A DNA stretch of 6,354 bases from Rhodopirellula sp. (GTDB taxonomy: Bacteria; Planctomycetota; Planctomycetia; Pirellulales; Pirellulaceae): positions 6,341 to 12,694 of the forward strand of contig PAUV01000059.1 of the NCBI GenBank assembly GCA_002712845.1, read 5' to 3'. Positions 1-6,305 of the stretch are shown here, piece after piece. Positions within the stretch are counted from its first letter, which is position 1, and the number at the start of each line of letters is the position of its first letter. Both the position numbers and the translations under genes were made by a program. The notes beneath the pieces are model-generated. The model made no database searches and was not told the DNA's origin. It was given only the letters and a program-made list of their open reading frames with translations.

Positions 1-116
1 AGCAACATACCAGCGGACGTCAAATCCTGACTGCGAACGACCTGCCCCTCTTCACGGGCCTGACGTCTTCGCCGTTCGCTTGCTGAGTGCTTTTTATCGC
101 CACTGGAATCAGCCAT
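1..116 (-). CDS. flhB: Flagellar export apparatus protein FlhB, N-terminal part only (cut by window edge)
   Basis: The first 38 codons of FlhB are visible; the rest lies beyond position 1. FlhB is the inner-membrane component of the flagellar type III export gate that wraps the FliPQR channel. Its cytoplasmic domain cleaves itself to switch export from rod/hook to filament substrates; that domain is outside the window. The visible peptide is hydrophilic and basic and contains the family's N-terminal signature, seen here as RRRRQAREEGQVVRSQDL at about residues 15-32, just before the first membrane segment. The ATG at 116-114 is preceded by AGGAG at 131-127 with a 10-base gap. It starts 29 bases after the fliR stop, which fits the usual fliP-fliQ-fliR-flhB order and a shared transcript. 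The call rests on this short motif plus position. Confidence 0.88.
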   Translation of the reverse strand, partial: MADSSGDKKHSASERRRRQAREEGQVVRSQDLTSAGML

Positions 117-145
117 TTTCGATTAACTCCTAGCTCGATTCATGG

Positions 146-925
146 CTACCAAAGACGACTTAATTTCGCGGCGACCGTCGCCAATTCACTCTGAAACACA
201 AGGCCGACAGATCCAATGGTCACACTCAAAATCACAAGCATTGCCAATGCATTGATACTCAATCCAATTGCCAACACATTGATTTGGGGTAACGTGCGAC
301 TGATCAGTCCGGTGACTAGATTACTCAGCAGCAAAGCAGCGATGACCGGAGCTGCGATCCGAACTCCCGATGCCATTCCTGCAGATAATTGCTCCACAAC
401 CAAATCCATCATCGAATCATGGAACACAACATTTCCAGCTGGAACTGCGTGAAAACTTTCAAGCAAAACACCCAACAGTAGTCGGTGACCACCCACCAGA
501 AGCATCACAGCGGTTACTAACAAACCAACCAGACGGGCGACTGATGGCATGCTGCTTGATGTGGTTGGATCAACCGCATCACCCAATTGCATTCCACCCG
601 TGCTGGTAATCATCTCACCACCCATTTGTAGCCCCGTGATAATCAATTGCACGGTGGCGCCAATCAACAAACCGATCAAACCCTCCCTCGCGATCGCAAT
701 CGCCAGTTCAACAAGGTTGTCGATTTGCGGAAGATCCTGAATCGGTGTAGTACTCGCCACGGGAGGGAGCACTAATGCTGTCAAGGTGATCGCCAAGAAC
801 CCACGAACGCGTTTGGGAACGCCCACGCCCACCGCTGGCATCGACATCAACAGGGTGCTCATCCGTGTCATGACCAAAACGCCAAGCACAAGATGCTCCA
901 TCAACCAATTGGTCAATATCTCCAT
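146..925 (-). CDS. fliR: Flagellar biosynthesis export-gate protein FliR
   Basis: This 259-residue protein has the normal FliR length. FliR is a polytopic inner-membrane protein, present once per export gate, that caps the FliP5-FliQ4 channel through which flagellar subunits leave the cytoplasm. The N-terminus shows the family pattern of a helix ending in a TRMSTLLMSMPAVG-like stretch followed by a basic VPKRVR turn (residues 36-41). Next come EGLIGLLIG (81-89) and the conserved GGEMI...GMQLGDAVDP block (102-120). Several hydrophobic segments follow, with a last one at roughly 210-245. The ATG at 925 overlaps the fliQ stop in a TGATG junction and has no clear Shine-Dalgarno site, so translation is probably coupled to fliQ. 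The gene ends with TAG at 148-146. Confidence 0.95.
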   Translation of the reverse strand: MEILTNWLMEHLVLGVLVMTRMSTLLMSMPAVGVGVPKRVRGFLAITLTALVLPPVASTTPIQDLPQIDNLVELAIAIAREGLIGLLIGATVQLIITGLQMGGEMITSTGGMQLGDAVDPTTSSSMPSVARLVGLLVTAVMLLVGGHRLLLGVLLESFHAVPAGNVVFHDSMMDLVVEQLSAGMASGVRIAAPVIAALLLSNLVTGLISRTLPQINVLAIGLSINALAMLVILSVTIGSVGLVFQSELATVAAKLSRLW

Positions 926-1188
926 CAGGGTGAGCCCGCATTCTCAAACACAACTCTCGTGAAATCGACCATCCTGGTCAGCAACCATGGAAGGCAAGCA
1001 ACAAGTACAGCCGCCATCGCCAAAATTTTCGGAACAAATGCGACCGTCTGATCCTGCACCTGCGTCAAAGCCTGCATCAATCCAACCAATAAACCTGCAG
1101 CCATGCCAACCAATAGCACTGGCGCAGCAATGATCACTGCTGACATCAGGGTTTCACGACATAAATCAACTGCTGTTGCAGCATCCAT
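925..1188 (-). CDS. fliQ: Flagellar biosynthesis export-gate protein FliQ
   Basis: FliQ is a small two-helix membrane protein, four copies of which pack around the FliP/FliR core of the flagellar export gate. The 87 residues hold two hydrophobic helices (about 13-40 and 52-72) joined by the conserved polar turn TQVQDQT (42-48), followed by FVPKI (51-55), which are diagnostic for the family. I chose the ATG at 1188 because the peptide MDAATAVDL then lines up with the usual FliQ N-terminus. A TTG one codon earlier (1191) is also possible: the GGAG at 1203-1200 is 8 bases from TTG and 11 from ATG. The gene follows fliP by 16 bases and its TGA overlaps the fliR ATG by one base, so it belongs to the same operon. 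Confidence 0.95.
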   Translation of the reverse strand: MDAATAVDLCRETLMSAVIIAAPVLLVGMAAGLLVGLMQALTQVQDQTVAFVPKILAMAAVLVACLPWLLTRMVDFTRVVFENAGSP

Positions 1189-1199
1189 CAATTCTTACA

Positions 1200-1203
1200 C
1201 TCC
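1200..1203 (-). promoter_or_regulatory. Shine-Dalgarno site of fliQ (start-deciding)
   Basis: GGAG lies directly after the fliP TGA stop (1207-1205). It is 8 bases from the TTG at 1191 and 11 bases from the ATG at 1188. Spacing slightly favours TTG, while homology of the N-terminus favours ATG. The two choices differ by one methionine only. Confidence 0.6.
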
Positions 1204-1204
1204 G

Positions 1205-2107
1205 TCAAAGCAAGGTCCCAAAGCTGTCCATCAACATTTGCACTACCAAACGCCACCCATCGACCAAAACGAAAAGCAGCAATTTGAAAGGCAGGGAGAT
1301 CACCTGCGGTGGCAACATCAACATGCCCATCGAAATCGTGACACTCGCTACCACAAGATCCACAATCAAAAAGGGAAGGTAAATCTGAAAACCCATCAGA
1401 AACGCTGTCTTCAATTCGCTCAAAATGTAGGCAGGTAACAGCACTCTGAGAGGCACATCTTCAAAACTACTTGGCAAAGGTGCGTCCGGATCCATGTATT
1501 GGTAAAAGAGATGCACGTCATCATGGTTGCCAGCAACATCAATCTGTCGGGACATGAATTCGCGAATCGGGATCGAGCCAGCCTCGTAGGCTTCCTCCAT
1601 CGTCATCGATACGTCAGGATCCGTGTACGGTTTGATCGCATCGTTGTAAACACGCGACCACACGGGCGACATCACAAACAAAGTCATGAAAAGCGCAATG
1701 CTTGTCATCACTTGGCTTGGCGGTAATGACTGCAGTCCAATGGCCTGCCTCAGCAACCCCAGCACAATGATGATTCGGACATAGCAGGTCGTCATCAGCA
1801 AAACAGCAGGTGCCAAACTCAATACCGTCAACAGCAACAGTACTTGGAGACTGCTGCTAAGCCCCTCTGGACTGGTCCAAGACTCAGGCCCGCCGCCCAA
1901 ACCGTCCAAGGGAGTATTTTCCAAAATAGGAAGAGAACTGCCACTCTTGGAAAAGATCGTCGGGCCCTGCCCGCTCGCAAAGTCCTGCGGTGACCCTGAT
2001 TCCTGACCTATCGAAACCCCCTGCGCCAGCGCGCACGTCGTTCCGGTCAGAAACAAGCAAAGAACTAATCGAATTAAAAACAGCCCGTTCAACCGCGTTC
2101 GCTCCAT
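1205..2107 (-). CDS. fliP: Flagellar biosynthesis export-gate protein FliP, with long N-terminal extension
   Basis: FliP forms the pentameric core of the flagellar type III export channel in the inner membrane. At 300 residues it is about 55 longer than enterobacterial FliP. Residues 1-28 look like a cleavable Sec signal peptide: basic start, hydrophobic core, and a CALA site before Q29; FliP is one of the few export-gate proteins known to carry one. Residues 29-86 are a Ser/Gly/Pro-rich segment without clear motifs. The conserved core begins near 87. It includes [18 protein letters not shown] (107-124), PPSQV (129-133), [13 protein letters not shown], and near the C-terminus [39 protein letters not shown] and LLFVLVDGW. 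The ATG at 2107 has no Shine-Dalgarno site. A TTG at codon 6 has GGAG 9 bases upstream, but would shorten the signal peptide's basic region. The gene heads fliP-fliQ-fliR-flhB and is preceded by a sigma-28-like promoter. Confidence 0.95.
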   Translation of the reverse strand: MERTRLNGLFLIRLVLCLFLTGTTCALAQGVSIGQESGSPQDFASGQGPTIFSKSGSSLPILENTPLDGLGGGPESWTSPEGLSSSLQVLLLLTVLSLAPAVLLMTTCYVRIIIVLGLLRQAIGLQSLPPSQVMTSIALFMTLFVMSPVWSRVYNDAIKPYTDPDVSMTMEEAYEAGSIPIREFMSRQIDVAGNHDDVHLFYQYMDPDAPLPSSFEDVPLRVLLPAYILSELKTAFLMGFQIYLPFLIVDLVVASVTISMGMLMLPPQVISLPFKLLLFVLVDGWRLVVQMLMDSFGTLL

Positions 2108-2167
2108 CGAGTCAGGTAGACGACTACGACGGAGGTTAGGAAATCACGAGAATGGGGCGGAAGGCGA

Positions 2168-2195
2168 ATTTCGGCAATAAGTGGCAGAAACTTGA
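2168..2195 (-). promoter_or_regulatory. Putative flagellar sigma-28 (FliA) promoter for fliPQR-flhB
   Basis: Reading the minus strand, TCAAGTTT (2195-2188) and GCCGAAAT (2175-2168) are separated by 12 bases. The established enterobacterial FliA consensus is TAAAGTTT, 11 bases, GCCGATAA. The match is 7 of 8 in the upstream element and 6 of 8 in the downstream element (GCCGA intact), with spacing one base longer than typical. It lies in the only sizeable gap upstream of fliP and points towards it, giving a predicted 5' leader of about 50-55 bases. The element is embedded in an imperfect inverted repeat. Recognition by a sigma-28 factor in this organism is inference. Confidence 0.5.
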
Positions 2196-2200
2196 GCCGA
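2171..2200 (-). repeat. Imperfect inverted repeat overlapping the fliP promoter region
   Basis: On the minus strand TCGGC (2200-2196) pairs with GCCGA (2175-2171) and, inside a small internal loop, AAGT (2193-2190) pairs with ACTT (2182-2179), leaving a 7-base loop. It could be an operator for a dimeric regulator, a weak hairpin at the end of the oxidase-assembly transcript, or chance. No run of T follows it on the minus strand, so it is not a standard intrinsic terminator. Confidence 0.3.
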
Positions 2201-2220
2201 AATCAAAAATTGCGTCTGAT

Positions 2221-2682
2221 TTAGCCGTAAAACTGATACAGCATCAAATAAACAAGCACGCCGGTGACCGAAACATACATCCATGCAGGAAATGCGAAAC
2301 GCACCAGTCGCTTGTGCTCAGCAATCCGTCCCTTCATGGCCAAGAAGATCGCTCGCAGTGCAAGAACGGGCACAATGATTGCTAGCATCAGGTGCGTTAA
2401 CAGAATCCCATAATACGTGTAGCGTGCTGCATCCGGCGCCACCTCAGTATCAGTTGGGAAGGTGTTATTGAACTCACCGATCGTCATGTAAAGCGAAACC
2501 TTGTGCAGCAAATACATCAACAAGAAGACCGCGCTGACTGCCAGGGCCGAAAGCATCATAGTCTTATGACGTCGTGCCCTACCCCGTTTGATACTGATCA
2601 ATCCCATCAGCAAGAGAACAGTGGCGGTCAAATTCAAAGCCGCGGTGAGGTGCGGTAAATTGCCAGCTAGAAATTCCCACAT
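2221..2682 (-). CDS. ctaM: DUF420 / CtaM-like membrane protein for heme-copper oxidase maturation
   Basis: A 153-residue integral membrane protein of the DUF420 (YozB/CtaM) family. In Firmicutes, CtaM is needed for activity of aa3-type oxidases, at a late step after heme A is made; a similar role here is inference from family and context. About four membrane helices are visible (roughly 10-30, 43-66, 90-115, 128-150). Histidines recur at helix ends: H39 in a basic RARRHK turn, H60, H97, and H123 in an EHK turn. This pattern fits heme or metal handling in the family. The ATG at 2682 overlaps the sco stop as TAATG, with GGAG (2696-2693) 10 bases upstream, lying inside the last sco codons, so the two are translationally linked. 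It is the last gene of the oxidase-assembly set; a 113-base gap separates it from fliP. Confidence 0.85.
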   Translation of the reverse strand: MWEFLAGNLPHLTAALNLTATVLLLMGLISIKRGRARRHKTMMLSALAVSAVFLLMYLLHKVSLYMTIGEFNNTFPTDTEVAPDAARYTYYGILLTHLMLAIIVPVLALRAIFLAMKGRIAEHKRLVRFAFPAWMYVSVTGVLVYLMLYQFYG

Positions 2683-3362
2683 TATGACTTTTCTCCGTTA
2701 ATCATTTCTCGAATCTTCTCCTGCAATTTTTTAAATTGTGGCTTGTCCGGCCAATTATAGAACCCTTCGATTTTCCCCTCTGGGTCAACCAGAACGAAGC
2801 GTTCGGTGTGAAATTGTTTATTCACAGGTTGTTTAAAAATCTCACCCCCTATCCGTCGGATGTAGGTCAAATCTCCCGTCATGAACAACCACTGCTCCGC
2901 GTCCGCGCCAAATCTTGCTGCGTACTCTGTAAGCACCTCTGGAGTGTCCGTTTCCGGATCCACTGAGATCGCAACGAACCGCACCCCTTCTCCTTTGAAT
3001 GCTTCCTGTAGTTCTTTCAATTTCTGGTTCTGTTGAACACAAATACTTGGGCAGGTGCTGAAGAAGAAACTGACCACATAAGGCTGGCCCAAAAGTTGTT
3101 CGCTTTTGACGAGTTCTCCGTTTCTTTCGATCAACTCAAATCTGCTGAGCCATTCTTCATCATCTGGTGGATGACTGGGATCAGGATTCTCGATATTGGA
3201 AAGTGCATCGGGATCATCTTTGATATCGCTGCCATCATTCCTGAACACAATATCACCTGGCCCTGGTTGCTCGACCTCTGCTTGTCTCAGGTAGGGACGT
3301 ATTATGAGCCCCAGGCCGGCACCAGCCAGCAGAATCAAAGTAATATTCCAAGCAGTTCGCAT
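2682..3362 (-). CDS. sco: SCO1/SenC/PrrC-family copper chaperone for cytochrome oxidase
   Basis: A membrane-anchored thioredoxin-fold protein that delivers copper to, or reduces thiols of, the CuA site of cytochrome c oxidase subunit II on the outer face of the membrane. With the ATG at 3362 it has 226 residues. One N-terminal anchor spans about 6-22. A long acidic, proline-rich linker follows (about 30-70), and then the SCO domain. The copper ligands are all present: C104 and C108 in FSTCPSIC, and H185 in KQFHTERF. The family motif SVDPETDTP follows (about 133-141). I prefer ATG 3362 because AAAGGG lies 6 bases upstream; the longer frame from a TTG at 3380 would overlap the permease gene and lacks a Shine-Dalgarno site. 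It lies 10 bases after the permease stop and overlaps the DUF420 start by one base. Confidence 0.93.
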   Translation of the reverse strand: MRTAWNITLILLAGAGLGLIIRPYLRQAEVEQPGPGDIVFRNDGSDIKDDPDALSNIENPDPSHPPDDEEWLSRFELIERNGELVKSEQLLGQPYVVSFFFSTCPSICVQQNQKLKELQEAFKGEGVRFVAISVDPETDTPEVLTEYAARFGADAEQWLFMTGDLTYIRRIGGEIFKQPVNKQFHTERFVLVDPEGKIEGFYNWPDKPQFKKLQEKIREMINGEKS

Positions 3363-3368
3363 TACAAG

Positions 3369-3374
3369 CCCTTT
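3369..3374 (-). promoter_or_regulatory. Shine-Dalgarno site of sco (start-deciding)
   Basis: AAAGGG overlaps the last bases of the upstream permease stop codon TAA (3375-3373) and sits 6 bases before the ATG at 3362. The TTG at 3380 has no such site, which supports the shorter SCO protein. Confidence 0.6.
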
Positions 3375-4272
3375 AAACAATCACATCTACTTTGCGGCTT
3401 CCCCTCATCAATTGCCATGCAACAGCCAACGTAGCAGAGGCTGCCAACACAGTAACGGTCCAACAAATGACGGACGAAGGTGCGAAACCCGCGGCGGAAA
3501 AATCAATTTCTGGAAAAAGCAAACGGCGCATTTCGACCATTGAGTAACTCAGTGGATTGGCCCGCATGATAGCACCAAGGATCCATTGCCCGATACTTGC
3601 ATCGGGCCCTAGAGCAGGGATTGGAAAGAAGGTACCACTGAGAAGCCACATTGGCATTAAGCCGAGCATCATGATGGCATGAAATCCCTGCGTACTTTCC
3701 ATTGGCCAAGCAACAATCATACCGAGGCCGCACATCGCCAGTGCTACCAAAGCCAACAGCCCCAGCAAGGGCAACCCTGCCCCACCGGGATCAGCAGTTC
3801 CTACTACCCAGACGAGCAATAGAAAAAAGACTGCCTGAACCCACGCGATCGCCGAGCCGCCAAGAACTTTACCAACCAGCACGGGCCATCGCCCCACCGG
3901 AGCGACCAAGACTGCCTGCATGAAACCTTCACGGCGGTCTTCGATAACAGAGATCGTCGAAAAAATAGCAGTAAAAAGAACAATCAGTGCCAAGGTGCCT
4001 GGCAGGAAAAACTGCAGAAAATTGAGCTCACCTGCACTTTGAAAAGCTCCGCTAAGACCCGTTCCGAATAAAAGCCAAAACAGCAGTGGCTGAGCAATGG
4101 CGGCCGTGACTCGATTCCTCTGGCGGAAAAAACGTATCCACTCACGTTTTGCCAACATCCACGCAGCTGCCATTCCTACACGAAATCGACGCGTAGGCAC
4201 CTCCTCCATGCTGTTGGTGACGGGCGATTCAGTGATGGGTGTTTCCGTGATGGGCTGGGGCGCAAAGTTCAT
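3373..4272 (-). CDS. ABC-2 type transporter permease (partner of the adjacent ATPase)
   Basis: A 299-residue inner-membrane permease of the ABC-2 superfamily (DrrB/NodJ/YadH-like), which exports substrates or acts on membrane-associated molecules. A hydrophilic N-terminus (1-33) holds a short tandem repeat, PITETPITESP (7-17). A basic amphipathic stretch, KREWIRFFRQRNR (42-54), follows and precedes about six membrane helices (roughly 57-75, 88-110, 140-158, 166-190, 200-222, 262-288). The loop EDRREGFMQAVLVAPVGR (111-128) is the typical ABC-2 coupling region after the second helix, and NPLSYSMVEMRR is the usual motif before the last helix. The ATG at 4272 has AAGGAG (4288-4283) 10 bases upstream; internal Met22 or Met34 are possible but less supported. 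It follows its ATPase by 94 bases and is followed by sco after 10. The cargo cannot be read from the sequence. Confidence 0.92.
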   Translation of the reverse strand: MNFAPQPITETPITESPVTNSMEEVPTRRFRVGMAAAWMLAKREWIRFFRQRNRVTAAIAQPLLFWLLFGTGLSGAFQSAGELNFLQFFLPGTLALIVLFTAIFSTISVIEDRREGFMQAVLVAPVGRWPVLVGKVLGGSAIAWVQAVFFLLLVWVVGTADPGGAGLPLLGLLALVALAMCGLGMIVAWPMESTQGFHAIMMLGLMPMWLLSGTFFPIPALGPDASIGQWILGAIMRANPLSYSMVEMRRLLFPEIDFSAAGFAPSSVICWTVTVLAASATLAVAWQLMRGSRKVDVIV

Positions 4273-4366
4273 TGGCTCAATGCTCCTTGGCCCAGCTGCT
4301 TAGCTCGAATAGGGATTCGGAACTGGCAGCTCACCATGCCGTCGCCCATTCTCGAATTTAAGATAC
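4273..4366 (-). other. Intergenic gap between ABC ATPase and permease
   Basis: These 94 bases hold the strong AAGGAG ribosome site of the permease (4288-4283) and a small 5-bp hairpin, CGAAT-CCCT-ATTCG (4319-4306), with no T-run after it. I see no convincing promoter, terminator or small gene, so transcription probably reads through. Confidence 0.6.
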
Positions 4367-5320
4367 TCATGTATTGAATGCCTCCCCAGTCTTCGCGATG
4401 AAGACATCCTCCAAGCTAGGTCGCCCGAGACTGATCGACTGTGCTTCCTCACCGAGCGTTTCAACCAGAACAGGTACAAGTTTCGCGGGCGACTCAACTT
4501 TCAAACGAATTTGATGATGCAATCTTTGTGGTGTAAGTCCAAGTTGGTCTCGAAGAATACTTTCCGCACGCAAAGCATCATTTGCCACGATGGTGATCAC
4601 CCCTTCGCCCATTTCCGCCCTCAGATCACTTGGTGCTCCCTCTGCAATCAATTTCCCCTGTGACATGATTGCGATATCATCAGCTTTATCAGCTTCTTCC
4701 AGTAAGTGGGTCGTCAACAACACAGCCATGCCCCGGCTGGCCATTTCACGAATGGCATCCCAAAGTTTCAGACGAGCTGACGGATCCAATCCAGTGCTGG
4801 GTTCATCGAGCAAAAGCAATCGCGGTTGATGCAACATTCCTTTGGCCAGTTCTACTCGCCGCTTCAATCCACCGGAAAGCACTTGGCACCGATCATCACG
4901 CCGATCTAAAAGGTCCAACTGCTCCAGCAATGCGTCTCGACGTCGACGCAGTTCTGAGCCGTGAATTCCATAAAGCGCTCCTTGGCAGGCAATGTTTTCA
5001 TCGACTGTCAATTTCATATCGAGACTTGGAGATTGAAACACAATTCCAATTTGCTCGCGTACACGCAATGGCTGGCTGGCACTGTCGAAGCCACCGACAA
5101 GAACTTGACCTTGCTGAATCGGTAGAAGCGTGCACAGAAGGCGAAAGAGAGTGGTCTTGCCACTGCCGTTGGGGCCCAGCAGCGCAAAAACCCGCCCGGG
5201 GCGGATATCAATATCAACACCACGAAGTGCGTGATGCTCACCGTAGTGATGATGCAAGTTCCGCACCGTGCAAACAGGTTGCGGCTCAAGCAATCCGCTG
5301 TCGCTCACCAGAGCACTCAC
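4367..5320 (-). CDS. ABC transporter ATP-binding protein (DrrA/CcmA-like)
   Basis: A 317-residue nucleotide-binding subunit that powers the permease encoded next. All ATPase motifs are present in order: Walker A GPNGSGKT (49-56), Q-loop Q96, signature LSGGLKRR (148-155), Walker B LLLLDEP (168-174), D-loop STGLD (175-179) and switch histidine H205 in TTHLLEEAD. The fifth signature residue is Leu rather than Gln, as is common in this exporter subfamily. The C-terminal region (about 225-317) is a small accessory domain ending in the SLEDVFI motif seen in DrrA-type ATPases. The GTG start (5320) overlaps the ctaB stop as GTGA and lacks a Shine-Dalgarno site, so translation is probably coupled to ctaB. 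Sitting between ctaB and sco, the exporter likely serves oxidase assembly, but its substrate is unknown. Confidence 0.94.
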   Translation of the reverse strand: MSALVSDSGLLEPQPVCTVRNLHHHYGEHHALRGVDIDIRPGRVFALLGPNGSGKTTLFRLLCTLLPIQQGQVLVGGFDSASQPLRVREQIGIVFQSPSLDMKLTVDENIACQGALYGIHGSELRRRRDALLEQLDLLDRRDDRCQVLSGGLKRRVELAKGMLHQPRLLLLDEPSTGLDPSARLKLWDAIREMASRGMAVLLTTHLLEEADKADDIAIMSQGKLIAEGAPSDLRAEMGEGVITIVANDALRAESILRDQLGLTPQRLHHQIRLKVESPAKLVPVLVETLGEEAQSISLGRPSLEDVFIAKTGEAFNT

Positions 5321-6303
5321 CAGAAAAGACGCAATGTGACAACAGCCAACACTGCAGGAAGGACGAGCAAAGATGATCGCAACAATTTACGTGCAGTCTG
5401 GTCATCAGGAGAATTTGCGAACCGGATCGAAGCAAGCAACATTGGCCAGGCGGAAGCAATCACGGCGATCGAACCTACGATCGCACCACTGATGCCCAAG
5501 GGTAACCAACAAAGTGTGACTCCCATCCCAATCAATACCGCTGAACCAACGATACTTTGCCAGCCCGCGCTTCGCCCAGTTGGTTCCTCAGTGGTTGTCA
5601 TTTTGAATCCCGCTTCTTGATACTGGCGCCGGTACATCCAAGCAATCGCCATAAAGTGCGGGTACTGCCAAGCAACCAGAACGCCCACCAACAACCAACC
5701 CGTCCAATCGGTTAGTAGACCGCCTGTTGCGGTGTAACCAATCAAAACGGGAATGGCGCCTGCGATGGCACCCACAGTCGTATTCCAAGCGGTGCGAACC
5801 TTCATGGGCGTGTAAACCAGCACATACAACAGCCATGTGGCAACCCCGACGGCGGCAGGGGTTGGGCCGAAGAAAGTAGCGAGGATTGCGGTGCCGGCAC
5901 CCCCGAGAGCCGCAGCGAAAATGACAGCGGGCATGGGTGACATTCGACCGGACGAAATTGGTCGATTTGCAGTTCGGGTCATTCGCGAATCAATCACGCG
6001 TTCCCAAATCTGATTGCTCGCGCCGGCACTACCAGCGATCGCAGCAGTGCCCAGTAATAACCAAAACAGACTACCTGCAGCAACGAGCCCGGAAGCTCCA
6101 ATCATTGCCGTAGCACACGTCGTCACAAGAATCATGACGACAATACGAGGTTTCGTGAGTTGTAGAAAATCGGACAACAGAAGCGATACCGCTGAGCGAC
6201 GCTTGCCAGAATTGCTGTCATTGACGGTGGTATTCGAACCGCCCTGCCCTTCCCCATGGTTTGACACAACCCCGGTGCTTGCCTTGGATTCCGTTGGTGA
6301 CAA
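5317..6303 (-). CDS. ctaB: Protoheme IX farnesyltransferase (heme O synthase) CtaB/COX10
   Basis: This polytopic inner-membrane prenyltransferase converts heme B to heme O with farnesyl diphosphate, the step before heme A in cytochrome oxidase biogenesis. The 328 residues include a polar N-terminal tail (1-40) and then a UbiA-fold core. Motifs include TKPR (50-53), the Mg-diphosphate-binding block NQIWERVIDSRMTRT (97-111) with N97, E101 and D105, then RPISSGR, YTPMKVRTAWNTTVGAIAGAIP (164-185, second conserved loop), and WQYPHFMAIAW (212-222). About eight or nine helices are visible. The start is uncertain: the TTG at 6303 has AGAGGA 9 bases upstream, but the frame stays open to the window edge, so a longer N-terminus cannot be excluded. 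A GTG lies at codon 13. The family is usually about 280-310 residues, so the extra length is in the tail. It overlaps the ABC ATPase by four bases. Confidence 0.95.
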   Translation of the reverse strand: MSPTESKASTGVVSNHGEGQGGSNTTVNDSNSGKRRSAVSLLLSDFLQLTKPRIVVMILVTTCATAMIGASGLVAAGSLFWLLLGTAAIAGSAGASNQIWERVIDSRMTRTANRPISSGRMSPMPAVIFAAALGGAGTAILATFFGPTPAAVGVATWLLYVLVYTPMKVRTAWNTTVGAIAGAIPVLIGYTATGGLLTDWTGWLLVGVLVAWQYPHFMAIAWMYRRQYQEAGFKMTTTEEPTGRSAGWQSIVGSAVLIGMGVTLCWLPLGISGAIVGSIAVIASAWPMLLASIRFANSPDDQTARKLLRSSLLVLPAVLAVVTLRLFW

Positions 6304-6305
6304 AT

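Noticed and set aside
1103..1438. Plus-strand open frame of 111 codons opposite fliQ/fliP
   Set aside because: It is a shadow of the conserved fliP and fliQ coding sequence; composition (His, Gln, Lys rich) is typical of antisense reading.
2171..2187. Sigma-54 promoter for fliP (CTGCCAC...TTGCC)
   Set aside because: The GG of the -24 element is changed to GC and the spacing to TTGC is two bases short, so the sigma-28 reading fits much better.
2842..3042. Second minus-strand frame inside sco as a frameshifted gene piece
   Set aside because: The sco frame is continuous with all copper ligands present, so there is no need for a frameshift; the other frame is a shadow.
3033..3434. Plus-strand open frame of 133 codons opposite sco
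   Set aside because: It lies antisense to a well-supported SCO gene and shows no recognisable motif or membrane pattern.
4305..4320. Small hairpin CGAAT-AGGG-ATTCG as a terminator between ATPase and permease
   Set aside because: The stem is only 5 bp, half of it A-T pairs, and no T-run follows on the coding strand, so it is unlikely to end transcription.
4669..5376. Plus-strand open frame of 235 codons opposite the ABC ATPase
   Set aside because: It is fully antisense to a gene with all ABC ATPase motifs, its translation is rich in His/Cys/Arg/Gln without domain pattern, and it has no support as a protein.
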